Source: Euryarchaeota archaeon UBA19
GTDB lineage: Archaea > Thermoplasmatota > Poseidoniia > Poseidoniales > Thalassarchaeaceae
Reading direction: 5' to 3'
Assembly (NCBI GenBank): GCA_002502175.1
Contig: DAPQ01000029.1
Span: 1-17,458, forward strand
DNA: 17,458 nt
This document shows positions 6,935 through 14,101 of the stretch, one piece after another. The position numbers and the translations under genes are program-made. The notes under the pieces are model-generated. The model was not told the origin of the DNA. It saw only the letters and a list, made by a program, of their open reading frames with translations, and searched no databases. Every line of letters starts with the position of its first letter. Position 1 is the first letter of the stretch.

Positions 6935-9235
6935 TTGATTGGCTTAGACGTGAGCAGGGAGACAATCGCCACTCCTCCCCTAGAGGATAAACCTCCAGTG
7001 ACTGGAAACACATCTTCCTCTGCTGCGGGAGCTACTGCAATTATCTCAACAATTAAGCATGGCATATCTCGTTCTGGCATATCCAAATCAATTAGTTCAT
7101 TTTCCAAAGTTAACAAATTTGGCGGATTCGATTGCCCAGGCTGCGCTTGGCCGGACCCGGATGACCATAGGACAATTGCTGAGTTTTGTGAGAACGGAGC
7201 CAAGGCTGTAGCGGACGAAGCAACGAAGAAGAAAATCACCGCGGATTTCTTTACAAAACATTCAGTATCCGAACTTACTCAAAAATCAGATGAGTGGCTA
7301 AATGCCCAAGGTCGCTTGACATCCCCTATGATGTTGGATGAAGATTCTGAGAATTATACTACAATATCTTGGGAAAATGCGTTTGATCTAATTGCTGATG
7401 AGTTAGCCGACTTAAAAAATCCCAATGAAGCGATTTTCTATACCTCAGGACGTACAAGTAACGAGGCCGCCTTCCTTTGGCAATTATTGGCCCGTGCATT
7501 TGGAACAAACAATCTACCTGATTGTTCGAATATGTGTCACGAATCTTCTGGATTCGCATTATCAGATTCTATAGGCATAGGTAAGGGGACAGTAAAATTA
7601 GAAGATTTTAATTCTGCAGACTTAATATTGGTAGTCGGACAAAACCCTGGCACAAATCATCCTAGGATGCTAACCGCATTAAGGGATGCGAAGAAAAACG
7701 GCGCATCGGTGATTTCGATAAATCCCCTCATAGAGACTGGTATGAAGAAGTTCAAACATCCACAAAACCCCCTCGAGATGCTCGGCTCCGGCAAATCAAT
7801 TTCAGACCGGCATGTTAGGATAAATATCAATGGCGACTTGGCATTTTTCCGTGGCCTAAATCATGTACTGATAAAGAAAGGTTATTTTGACCAAGAATTC
7901 ATTTCCACCTATACTTACGGTTTTGAGAATTACCAAACTTCTGTTCAATCGGTTGATTGGAAGGAAATAGAATCAGTTAGTGGAATATCTAGTAAAGAAA
8001 TCGAAACTATTGCTGAAATTGTTGGCAAATCAAATTCACTGATAACCTGCTGGGCGATGGGTATTACCCAACACCATAATTCCGTTGAAACCATTCAGGA
8101 GATGGTCAACACCCACTTACTAGGTGGTCATATTGGCAGGGAAGGAGCAGGAGTCTGTCCAGTTAGAGGCCACTCAAATGTCCAAGGAGATAGAACGGTT
8201 GGGATTAACCATATAGCTAGTCCTAAATTACGACAAAACATACTCGATAGTACTGGCATAAGCACACCAGACAGCCATGGTTATGATGCTGTCAATGCCG
8301 CTCGTGCAATGATCGATGGTAACGGAAAGGTATTCCTAGCCATGGGTGGAAATTATCTCTCTGCTATGTCTGACACCAAATTAATCGCCGAGGCAATGAA
8401 TAATTGTGAACTCACTGTTTTTGTGTCTACTAAATTGAATCGCAACCATTTAGTTACAGGTAAGAAATCTCTGATTCTTCCTTGCCTTGGTAGAACAGAA
8501 ATCGACAACCAATCCCATGGAAATCAATTCGTGACTGTTGAAAATTCAATGGGTATAGTGCATAGTTCTGAAGGTCACATGAAACCCCCCTCCTCTGATT
8601 TGATGTCTGAACCAGCAATAGTTGCAGGAATAGCATCCGCATTAGAATCAAGAATAGGGATGAGTGATTTAGGTTGGAACTACTTGGTTGAAGATTACGA
8701 CCGAATTCGTGATTTAATCGAACAAACTATCCCGGGTTTCAGAGATTACAACTCTAGGGTTAGAAATAAATCAGGTTTTTATCTTCCCAACTCTCCTAGG
8801 GATAATTTAACCTTCGAGACTGATACTAAGAAAGCAAACTTCAGGTTCCATGAAATAACTAGGATGAAGCCTAATAATAGGGAATTTGTAATGATGACAA
8901 TAAGGTCTCATGACCAATACAACACTACCGTATACTCAGGGCAAGATAGATACCGAGGAATCAAATCAGGAAGGAGAATCGTTATGATCAATCCACTAGA
9001 TGCTAAAGAGAACAATCTTCACGCCGGTGAACTAGTGGATTTGATATCCGTTTTCGAAGGCGAAAAACGCGTCTCATCCAAATGGTATTTGGTAGAATAT
9101 GACATACCTAGGGGTAATATCGCTACATATTTCCCTGAGGCAAATGAATTAATTCCGCTGAATTCAACCGCAAACGTAAGCAATACCCCTACTAGTAAAT
9201 CGGTCATTGTAAGGATCGAAAAATCTCAAGATTGA
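6935..9235 (+). CDS. Molybdopterin oxidoreductase, FdhF/YdeP-like alpha subunit
   Basis: A 766-residue bis-MGD oxidoreductase resembling the E. coli YdeP / 'oxidoreductase alpha (molybdopterin) subunit' group related to formate dehydrogenase. The N-terminus has FGGFDCPGCAWPDP (62-75) and FCENG (84-88), giving only three Cys (67, 70, 85) where a 4Fe-4S site would sit. In LPDCSNMCHESSG (194-206), Cys201 aligns with the Sec/Cys molybdenum ligand of FdhF (VUHGPS). Further cofactor-binding blocks are VVGQNPGTNHPRM, VISINPL, GGHIGREGAGVCPVRGHSN, and a C-terminal MMTIRSHDQYNTTVYSGQDR typical of the molybdopterin dinucleotide-binding domain. fdhD lies directly upstream. No FeS or membrane partner subunit is adjacent, so the electron acceptor and substrate are unknown. 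The start is uncertain: TTG at 6935 or GTG at 6950. The end overlaps the TPR gene by 10 bases. Confidence 0.86.
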   Translation: MIGLDVSRETIATPPLEDKPPVTGNTSSSAAGATAIISTIKHGISRSGISKSISSFSKVNKFGGFDCPGCAWPDPDDHRTIAEFCENGAKAVADEATKKKITADFFTKHSVSELTQKSDEWLNAQGRLTSPMMLDEDSENYTTISWENAFDLIADELADLKNPNEAIFYTSGRTSNEAAFLWQLLARAFGTNNLPDCSNMCHESSGFALSDSIGIGKGTVKLEDFNSADLILVVGQNPGTNHPRMLTALRDAKKNGASVISINPLIETGMKKFKHPQNPLEMLGSGKSISDRHVRININGDLAFFRGLNHVLIKKGYFDQEFISTYTYGFENYQTSVQSVDWKEIESVSGISSKEIETIAEIVGKSNSLITCWAMGITQHHNSVETIQEMVNTHLLGGHIGREGAGVCPVRGHSNVQGDRTVGINHIASPKLRQNILDSTGISTPDSHGYDAVNAARAMIDGNGKVFLAMGGNYLSAMSDTKLIAEAMNNCELTVFVSTKLNRNHLVTGKKSLILPCLGRTEIDNQSHGNQFVTVENSMGIVHSSEGHMKPPSSDLMSEPAIVAGIASALESRIGMSDLGWNYLVEDYDRIRDLIEQTIPGFRDYNSRVRNKSGFYLPNSPRDNLTFETDTKKANFRFHEITRMKPNNREFVMMTIRSHDQYNTTVYSGQDRYRGIKSGRRIVMINPLDAKENNLHAGELVDLISVFEGEKRVSSKWYLVEYDIPRGNIATYFPEANELIPLNSTANVSNTPTSKSVIVRIEKSQD

Positions 9236-10719
9236 AGATTCGCAGATTTGTTCTGTTCTTTCAATAGTAATGAACACCTATTCATTTGGGTTTGAATTAG
9301 TTGGGATTCTTCAGCATCCAATTCTCTATTCAAGGCCTGTTGAAAACATTTGATTGCGTCAGCGAAATGTTCCATCGCAGCGTAAGATGAACCCATATTG
9401 TAAAGCGTTCTTCCAGTTACCATTGTAGGGTCCATTGAAATTGCTTGATGGTATGATTGAATGCTTTCTGAAAACTTACCCAATTGATGAAGGGCGTGTC
9501 CTCGGCCATTGTAACTGCGCACGCGTAATTCCCGCTCATCGCGTGGGGTAGATGAAATTGCTTTATCAAAACAATTCAGTGCTTGGTCGCCCTTGTCTTC
9601 TCCTAACAGAGTTAGACCTTTGTTGTACCATTCTATGGCTACATTTACACTCTCTTCGTCTATTGGTGTATTTTGTGCAACAGACATTTTTGCATCTTCA
9701 GCAGCGGCTACAAGATCAACGTCAATTTCTGCTGCGGGCGTTGTGCTGTTTTTGTTCTTCAATTCCTCAGCCTTTTGTTTACATTGATTGGCCTTTTCAA
9801 AATGGCCAGCCGCCTCCAAAGCATCGGACATTCCTGTCCATGAGTCATATGTTGAACCATAATCTTGGATGATCTTTTTCCAGGTTTGTATAGCAAGGGC
9901 ATGGTTACCTTCTTGGGTGTAATTCGTTGCCTTCTGTTGTAGTACGACCAGTGTATCTTCTAGTGAAATTTCTAGGCTATCATCTTCCTCATCTGGAACA
10001 AATTCTGCATATGTGACTTCTTCTGTGGCTACTGGAGTAAATTCGACAATTTCTTGTTCGGGCTCTGATAATTTTGTTTCTATCTCGGTTACTAAATCTG
10101 CAGCTAGGGTTAATTCTGGGTCTAACTGTAAGGAGTAATTTAATGATTGAATCGCCTCTTCACTCAGGTCTAGGTTATGAAGACACAATCCGCAATAGTA
10201 CCAAATCATGGCGTCGGTAGAATAATCCCCTTCTAACGCAGGCGAAATCAACCCCATAGCTGATTGAAATTCGGACTCTTCAATAAAGCGTGAAATCTCT
10301 TCAGTTAAATTGTCTGAATCAGTTTCAACTATTACAGCCTCCGCTAAAATCACAGGTGGGTCTTGTTCTGTTTCTTCTTTCTCTTCAATTACTATTGATG
10401 CCAAGGTCTGTAATTCATCATTAGACAATCCTTGTTCGATGGCGACCTTCGCATATTTTGCGGCTTGCTCCGAATCACGTTGTGAAAGTAAGAAGGCTAA
10501 ATTGGCGGCAGTAGGGGCGTGAAATCTGTTGATTAGAAACGCCCTTTCAAACGCCACAATTGCCCCCTCAATATCGCCAACTGCATGGTTAGATACACCT
10601 AATCCGTACCAAGCGGAGGAATTATCGGATTCTGAATCGATGATTCGTTCATATTCTGACTTTGCAGAACTATAGTCGCCACTAGTGGCAAACTGCTGGG
10701 CCCGCTCGAAAGCATCCAT
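9226..10719 (-). CDS. Tetratricopeptide-repeat (TPR) protein
   Basis: A 497-residue cytoplasmic protein built from TPR units, which form helical scaffolds for protein-protein contacts. Clear units include GDYSSAKSEYERIID followed by SAWYGLGVSNHAVGDIEGA near the N-terminus, WYYCGLCLHNLDLSEEAI, NYTQEGNHALAIQTWKKII, and a C-terminal set (WYNKGLTLLGEDKGDQALN, YNGRGHALHQLGKFSESIQ, YNMGSSYAAMEHFADAIK). Acidic low-complexity linkers (for example EEKEETEQD and FVPDEEDDS) join them. No signal peptide is seen. The ATG at 10719 is preferred; a GTG two codons upstream (10725) is the alternative. Its 3' end overlaps the molybdoenzyme gene on the other strand, and it lies 68 bases after a membrane-anchored protein gene on the same strand. 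Specific role unknown. Confidence 0.83.
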   Translation of the reverse strand: MDAFERAQQFATSGDYSSAKSEYERIIDSESDNSSAWYGLGVSNHAVGDIEGAIVAFERAFLINRFHAPTAANLAFLLSQRDSEQAAKYAKVAIEQGLSNDELQTLASIVIEEKEETEQDPPVILAEAVIVETDSDNLTEEISRFIEESEFQSAMGLISPALEGDYSTDAMIWYYCGLCLHNLDLSEEAIQSLNYSLQLDPELTLAADLVTEIETKLSEPEQEIVEFTPVATEEVTYAEFVPDEEDDSLEISLEDTLVVLQQKATNYTQEGNHALAIQTWKKIIQDYGSTYDSWTGMSDALEAAGHFEKANQCKQKAEELKNKNSTTPAAEIDVDLVAAAEDAKMSVAQNTPIDEESVNVAIEWYNKGLTLLGEDKGDQALNCFDKAISSTPRDERELRVRSYNGRGHALHQLGKFSESIQSYHQAISMDPTMVTGRTLYNMGSSYAAMEHFADAIKCFQQALNRELDAEESQLIQTQMNRCSLLLKEQNKSANLQS

Positions 10720-10787
10720 CGACACAACTCAATCGCGTTATGAACAGGGGATAAGATTTCTGAACCTCTGAGTGGAAAATAATCACC

Positions 10788-11585
10788 CTATTCGTTTGGT
10801 GCTGGATCTTCTAGTCGATTTTCTTCATCTAGTCTGGCTTTTGCTATACCTGCGAAATATACCATCATTGGTACTGCAATTAACAAGAAAAAGCAGCCAA
10901 CTAAAGTAGCGATTCCATATAGCGTCTCTTGGACAGGGTCAATTTGAAATTCCGAAATTGATACCAATTGATGTTCCGTCAATGAAAAACTGAGTTCTAT
11001 ACCTTCGGGTGACACTAATTCGCCATCAACATAAATTGAAATTAACCAGGTTGTGGTTACCTTTTCATCTGAGAGTAAATTCAAGGCATCTGCCTCAGCC
11101 AATCCTGCATCATCGGCTCGTATGTAACCTACTCCGTTTATTGGTAAATCTAGAGATGCCCTCCCTCTCATCACAACCTCTTCTGTATCTATCATCATTC
11201 TGTGTTCATAGGCTTCTTCACATGAATCAGAAATTTCATCAAATTCCTTACAATTGAACGCTGAATCCCCATCTTCTCCTAATAGAGGGGAATGAAACCA
11301 CGTAGAACTTGTAGAGGTGATGACCAACTCTGCATCATTAGGTGCATTTACGACGGTAAGATTGACCCATGTAGGAGAAGAAGACGTTGAAACAAACCAT
11401 GAGGATTCGTTCTCACTTTCTAGTTCAAGTGCATACTCCACACTCTCATTAGTGGTTTCGTATCGGTAATATTCACTGTCTACGGTGGCAGAAAATACAG
11501 CATAAGATAGCACCAAAATCAATACCAAACCTAGACCTATCATAGTCCGAAGCATGTTCGGGTTCCTCGATAGCGACTTCCTCAT
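10788..11585 (-). CDS. Membrane-anchored extracytoplasmic protein of unknown function
   Basis: A 265-residue protein I do not recognise. A basic N-terminus (RKSLSRNPNMLR) precedes a transmembrane segment at about 14-33. A roughly 190-residue Ser/Thr/Glu-rich region follows, then a second membrane helix at about 222-246 and a short acidic tail. With this layout the middle domain would lie outside the cell. It carries three N-x-S/T sequons (residues 46, 59 and 75) and a Cys pair (112 and 122) that could form a disulfide, both expected for a surface protein. An internal ATG at 11555, with GAGGA 8 bases before it, is an alternative start that would remove the basic N-terminus. It is followed 68 bases later by the TPR gene, so the two may be one transcription unit, and it diverges from the ribosomal operon. 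Confidence 0.75.
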   Translation of the reverse strand: MRKSLSRNPNMLRTMIGLGLVLILVLSYAVFSATVDSEYYRYETTNESVEYALELESENESSWFVSTSSSPTWVNLTVVNAPNDAELVITSTSSTWFHSPLLGEDGDSAFNCKEFDEISDSCEEAYEHRMMIDTEEVVMRGRASLDLPINGVGYIRADDAGLAEADALNLLSDEKVTTTWLISIYVDGELVSPEGIELSFSLTEHQLVSISEFQIDPVQETLYGIATLVGCFFLLIAVPMMVYFAGIAKARLDEENRLEDPAPNE

Positions 11586-11680
11586 TACTAATCCGAACCG
11601 TTGGGGTGGTTTGAACCATTGTGTGGGGTCCGTAAGAATGCAGTACCAAGCCGCTATAGGTTTCAGTCAAGTCATCACCG

Positions 11681-11688
11681 TTATATAC
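11681..11688 (+). promoter_or_regulatory. TATA element for the rps19e ribosomal operon
   Basis: TTATATAC lies about 37-44 bases before the rps19e ATG, within a nearly palindromic CCGTTATATACGG. Transcription starting about 25 bases downstream would leave a leader of about 14 bases, just long enough to carry the AAGGTGA ribosome site at 11714-11720. This agrees with the ATG at 11725 and argues against the longer frame from 11554. Confidence 0.6.
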
Positions 11689-11724
11689 GGCCTCAAGGTC
11701 GGCCGGGCGCTACAAGGTGAGTGT

Positions 11725-12195
11725 ATGACGACGTATCACGATGTGCCAGCAGACCTTCTAATTGCGGACCTCGCACAGAGATTGTCCGACAATGACTCAA
11801 TCAATGCCCCTGAGTGGGCTGATTTTGTAAAGACAGGCACTCACAGAGAGAAGCCTCCTGAACAAGAAGATTGGTGGTATGTTCGATGTGCAGCTGTACT
11901 TCGAAAGGTTGCAATGAAAGGACCAATCGGTACTAATCACATGTCCCAGTTATTCGGCGGGCCTAAGGACCGAGGTGTCAAGCCTAATCGCGCAGTAGCA
12001 GGATCAAGGAAGGTTGCTAGGACTGCTCTACAGCAACTAGCATCCGCCGGTTTTATCACTGACTCATTCAACACCGCTGGAACAGTTACACTCGGAAAGG
12101 TAGTTACTCCAACCGGTCAATCTCTTTTGGACGAAAGCGCACATAGTGTCCGTCCTCAAGCGGAAGAGAGACATCCAGAGCTAGCGAGATATTGA
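11725..12195 (+). CDS. rps19e: Ribosomal protein S19e (small subunit)
   Basis: A 156-residue S19e, an archaeal/eukaryotic ribosomal protein of the small-subunit head needed for 18S/16S maturation. The text is diagnostic: MTTYHDVPADLLIADLA at the start, APEWADFVKTGTHREKPP, DWWYVRCAAVLRKVAMKGP, then GGPKDRGVKPNRAVAGSRK and ALQQLASAGFI with VVTPTGQSLLD near the end. An in-frame extension to 11554 is open, but its sequence does not look like S19e. The ATG at 11725 has AAGGTGA four bases upstream, so it is the start. It heads an operon with rpl39e, rpl31e, rps17e and trmJ. In many euryarchaea a Pdcd5-like gene follows rps19e; it is absent here. Confidence 0.96.
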   Translation: MTTYHDVPADLLIADLAQRLSDNDSINAPEWADFVKTGTHREKPPEQEDWWYVRCAAVLRKVAMKGPIGTNHMSQLFGGPKDRGVKPNRAVAGSRKVARTALQQLASAGFITDSFNTAGTVTLGKVVTPTGQSLLDESAHSVRPQAEERHPELARY

Positions 12196-12204
12196 GGTGG
12201 ATTT

Positions 12205-12360
12205 ATGGCGCGCAACAAACCATTCGGAAAGAAGCAGCGACTAAACAAAGTCACCAAGCAGAATCGAAGAGTACCTGTTTGGGTAATGCTTCGCACTGCT
12301 AGGAACACTACATCCCATCCTAAGCGTCACCATTGGCGCAGGTCAAAACTCCAGAGGTGA
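12205..12360 (+). CDS. rpl39e: Ribosomal protein L39e (large subunit)
   Basis: A very small basic protein (51 residues) that reads MARNKPFGKKQRLNKVTKQN, then RRVPVWVMLRTARNT and ends HHWRRSKLQR. This is L39e, which lines the polypeptide exit tunnel in archaea and eukaryotes; 51 residues is the standard length. The stop of rps19e is built into its ribosome site (TGAGGTGG, then ATTT, then ATG). Its own stop TGA lies inside the GAGGTGA ribosome site of rpl31e. Confidence 0.96.
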   Translation: MARNKPFGKKQRLNKVTKQNRRVPVWVMLRTARNTTSHPKRHHWRRSKLQR

Positions 12361-12365
12361 TTCAT

Positions 12366-12629
12366 ATGGCGGAAGTAAAGGAAATGGTAATCCCGCTACG
12401 CGCTGCTTGGAACGTTCCTCGAACAAAGCGCGCTAACCGTGCAATGGCTGAAATTCGTAATCATGTCTCACAACACATGAAAATCCAAGAAGATGAAGAA
12501 ATTTGGATTGATCAGGCTGTCAACGAAGTAATCTGGGCCAGAGGGATGCAAAAGCCACCACGGAAGATACGAATCGTTTGTACTAGGGAAGAAGGATTCC
12601 CTCTCGAAGTAAAATTGGCGGAGGAGTGA
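12366..12629 (+). CDS. rpl31e: Ribosomal protein L31e (large subunit)
   Basis: An 87-residue L31e, located near the exit of the polypeptide tunnel. Recognisable text is VIPLRAAWNVPRTKRANRAM with IRNHVSQHMKI, then EIWIDQAVNEVIWARGMQKP and PRKIRIVC, all typical of L31e. An in-frame upstream codon at 12333 lies inside rpl39e and is rejected. The ATG at 12366 has GAGGTGA five bases upstream. The gene ends in a GGAGGAGTGA string that doubles as the ribosome site of rps17e. Confidence 0.96.
   Translation: MAEVKEMVIPLRAAWNVPRTKRANRAMAEIRNHVSQHMKIQEDEEIWIDQAVNEVIWARGMQKPPRKIRIVCTREEGFPLEVKLAEE
12620..12626 (+). promoter_or_regulatory. Ribosome binding site that sets the rps17e start
   Basis: GGAGGAG lies five bases before the ATG at 12632, inside the last codons of rpl31e. 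It favours this ATG over the in-frame GTG at 12626, which lies within the site itself. Confidence 0.7.
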
Positions 12630-12631
12630 AC

Positions 12632-12826
12632 ATGGGTAATATTCGACCTTCATTCATCAAGACAAGGGCCCTACATTTATTGGAAATTTATCCAGATAAG
12701 TTTACTGACGATTTTGAAACCAACAAACACCTCGTTGTTGAATTCACAGACGTCGGTGACAACAAGCGCATGAGAAATTGGATAGCGGGATATATCACCC
12801 GTTACATTCAGCGCCGTACCGATTGA
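12632..12826 (+). CDS. rps17e: Ribosomal protein S17e (small subunit)
   Basis: A 64-residue S17e, an archaeal/eukaryotic small-subunit protein. The start MGNIRPSFIKTRALHLLEIY and the block PDKFTDDFETNKHLVVEFTD followed by KRMRNWIAGYITRYIQRR match the family over nearly its whole length. The ATG at 12632 begins 2 bases after the rpl31e stop. Placement next to rpl31e is unusual, because in many archaea that position is held by tif6 (eIF6). It precedes trmJ by 5 bases. Confidence 0.94.
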   Translation: MGNIRPSFIKTRALHLLEIYPDKFTDDFETNKHLVVEFTDVGDNKRMRNWIAGYITRYIQRRTD

Positions 12827-12831
12827 GTGGT

Positions 12832-13590
12832 ATGGGCGACTACGCGGAAGTATCATTTCCCGCATTCGCTAACAATGTCTGCATTGTCCTTGTAGCTCCA
12901 GAACATGATGGTAACATCGGCGCTGTTGCTAGAAGTATGATGAACTTTGGAATAACTGATCTACGAGTGGTTGGGCGAACAACAGATTGGTCTGAAGAGA
13001 CTAGAAAGAGAGCGAAGAATGCTCAGTACGTGCTAAAAAACGCTCGAGGCTTTGAGACGCTTCAAGAAGCCACATCTGACTGTTCATTGGTAGTCGGTAC
13101 GTCTGGAAAGCGAGAACACGGCGATAAGACCGCAATGAGGCATTTCCTATTACCTGATGAACTGCCAGACCGCTTATCAGGAGTTGTAGGAAAGGCTGCC
13201 CTAGTATTTGGCCCAGAAGGTAAAGGATTGGTAAATGACCAACTAAGATTATGTGATTTACTGGTAACTATTCCAACATGGGAAGGCTATCCAATTCTGA
13301 ACCTAAGTCATGCGGTTACAGTACTCTGTTTCTCCTGGTTCACTGGAGTATCAGATAATGAAGTACCTGGAACAGATGGCAGAATTCTAGACCCGGAATT
13401 AAGGCGAATATTGAGAGAAGAAGTAACTAGGTTGGTGAAATTAATTCCAACTAAGGACCACAAAAGACAGGGTATGGATGAAACTCTAGTTCGGGTAATT
13501 ATGAGAGGTTTGCCAAAAGATGATGAAATTCATCGTGTCTTGGGTATACTTTCTGCATCTGCAGATTCCTTTGAGCAAAATAATCCTTAG
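12832..13590 (+). CDS. trmJ: TrmJ-family SPOUT tRNA 2'-O-methyltransferase
   Basis: A 252-residue SPOUT (SpoU/TrmD-fold) RNA methyltransferase using S-adenosylmethionine. Three SpoU motifs are visible: HDGNIGAVARSMMNFG (25-40, with Asn28 and Arg34), ALVFGPEGKGL (123-133) and PILNLSHAVTVL (154-165). The segment VVGTSGKREHGDKTAMR (87-103) is typical of TrmJ, which methylates the ribose of residue 32 of tRNAs (shown for E. coli and Sulfolobus enzymes). A C-terminal helical extension follows the knot domain. The start at 12832 is 5 bases after rps17e, with GAGTGG overlapping the rps17e stop. The in-frame extension to 12778 overlaps rps17e and is rejected. Other SpoU methyltransferases acting on rRNA are the main alternative. 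Confidence 0.88.
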   Translation: MGDYAEVSFPAFANNVCIVLVAPEHDGNIGAVARSMMNFGITDLRVVGRTTDWSEETRKRAKNAQYVLKNARGFETLQEATSDCSLVVGTSGKREHGDKTAMRHFLLPDELPDRLSGVVGKAALVFGPEGKGLVNDQLRLCDLLVTIPTWEGYPILNLSHAVTVLCFSWFTGVSDNEVPGTDGRILDPELRRILREEVTRLVKLIPTKDHKRQGMDETLVRVIMRGLPKDDEIHRVLGILSASADSFEQNNP

Positions 13591-13640
13591 GTTAAAGCAG
13601 AGAATGGAGTTCTCACATTGTAAAGGATAGATTTCATTCG

Positions 13641-13647
13641 AAAAAAA
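13641..13647 (-). terminator. Oligo-T transcription terminator after queD
   Basis: On the minus strand the queD TAG stop (13650-13648) is followed at once by seven T residues. Runs of T on the coding strand are the intrinsic termination signal of archaeal RNA polymerase. The position closes the RHH-folE-queE-queC-queD operon in the 57-bp gap facing trmJ. Confidence 0.6.
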
Positions 13648-14100
13648 CTAATTTTGTCTCTTACACTTTGCACTATTTGCGGCGTGCTCCCTAACTGTAA
13701 CACTTTCAACCCAGCATCTTTCGCCATATTTCTCTTGAATCATTTTACTAGAGTATTCCATAGCCATTTTGGCAAACATTTCTGCTCCTGTAGATTCCAC
13801 AACTACCATGTCGATAATACCGTTATTATTCAGCAATTCAAATTCGGAAAATTGGGGATCATCTGAAGCAACTAAGGTCTTGTGATCGAAATTACTCCTG
13901 AGCCAAACCTCCAACTCTTTTAGTCCACCAAAATCAACTACCCAATTTTTTTCATCCAATTCATCCGCACCAAATTCAAACTCAAATTCAAGTGAGTAGC
14001 CATGTAAGAATTTGCAGTGACTATCTGCTCTCCATTGCCTGAAAGCTGCAGACAGTCCTCTTTCGTGTCCATATTTCTTCAAAGAAAAATATTTAGTCAA
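13648..14100 (-). CDS. queD: QueD-like protein (6-carboxytetrahydropterin synthase family, variant zinc site)
   Basis: About 150 residues, of the COG0720 family. QueD turns dihydroneopterin triphosphate into 6-carboxytetrahydropterin, step two of preQ0 synthesis. Counting from the GTG at 14109, visible features are FRQWRADSHCKFLHGYSLEF (23-42), ELDEKNWVVDFGGLKELE, and FDHKTLVASDDPQF (74-87) with the catalytic Asp75/His76. Cys32 matches the catalytic Cys, and Glu105 and Glu110 are candidates for the pterin anchor. Two of the three usual zinc-binding His are changed: the first is Phe23, and the second His of HGH is Tyr38. The GTG start at 14109 overlaps queC. A TTG at 14100 sits four bases after GAGGTGAT, the same spacing used elsewhere in the operon, so I prefer it. 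Adjacent folE, queE and queC support the pathway role. Confidence 0.85.
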   Translation of the reverse strand: MTKYFSLKKYGHERGLSAAFRQWRADSHCKFLHGYSLEFEFEFGADELDEKNWVVDFGGLKELEVWLRSNFDHKTLVASDDPQFSEFELLNNNGIIDMVVVESTGAEMFAKMAMEYSSKMIQEKYGERCWVESVTVREHAANSAKCKRQN

Positions 14101-14101
14101 A

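Noticed and set aside
9552..9872. Plus-strand open frames inside the TPR gene
   Set aside because: Leu/Phe/Cys-rich antisense shadow of the repetitive TPR coding sequence, with no ribosome site or family resemblance.
11554..11724. In-frame extension that would start S19e 57 residues earlier
   Set aside because: The added residues do not resemble S19e, they span the TATA element at 11681-11688, and the ATG at 11725 has AAGGTGA four bases upstream.
13600..13614. Short inverted repeat GAGAA/TTCTC with a 5-base loop after trmJ
   Set aside because: A five-pair stem with no following T run is too weak to call a terminator.
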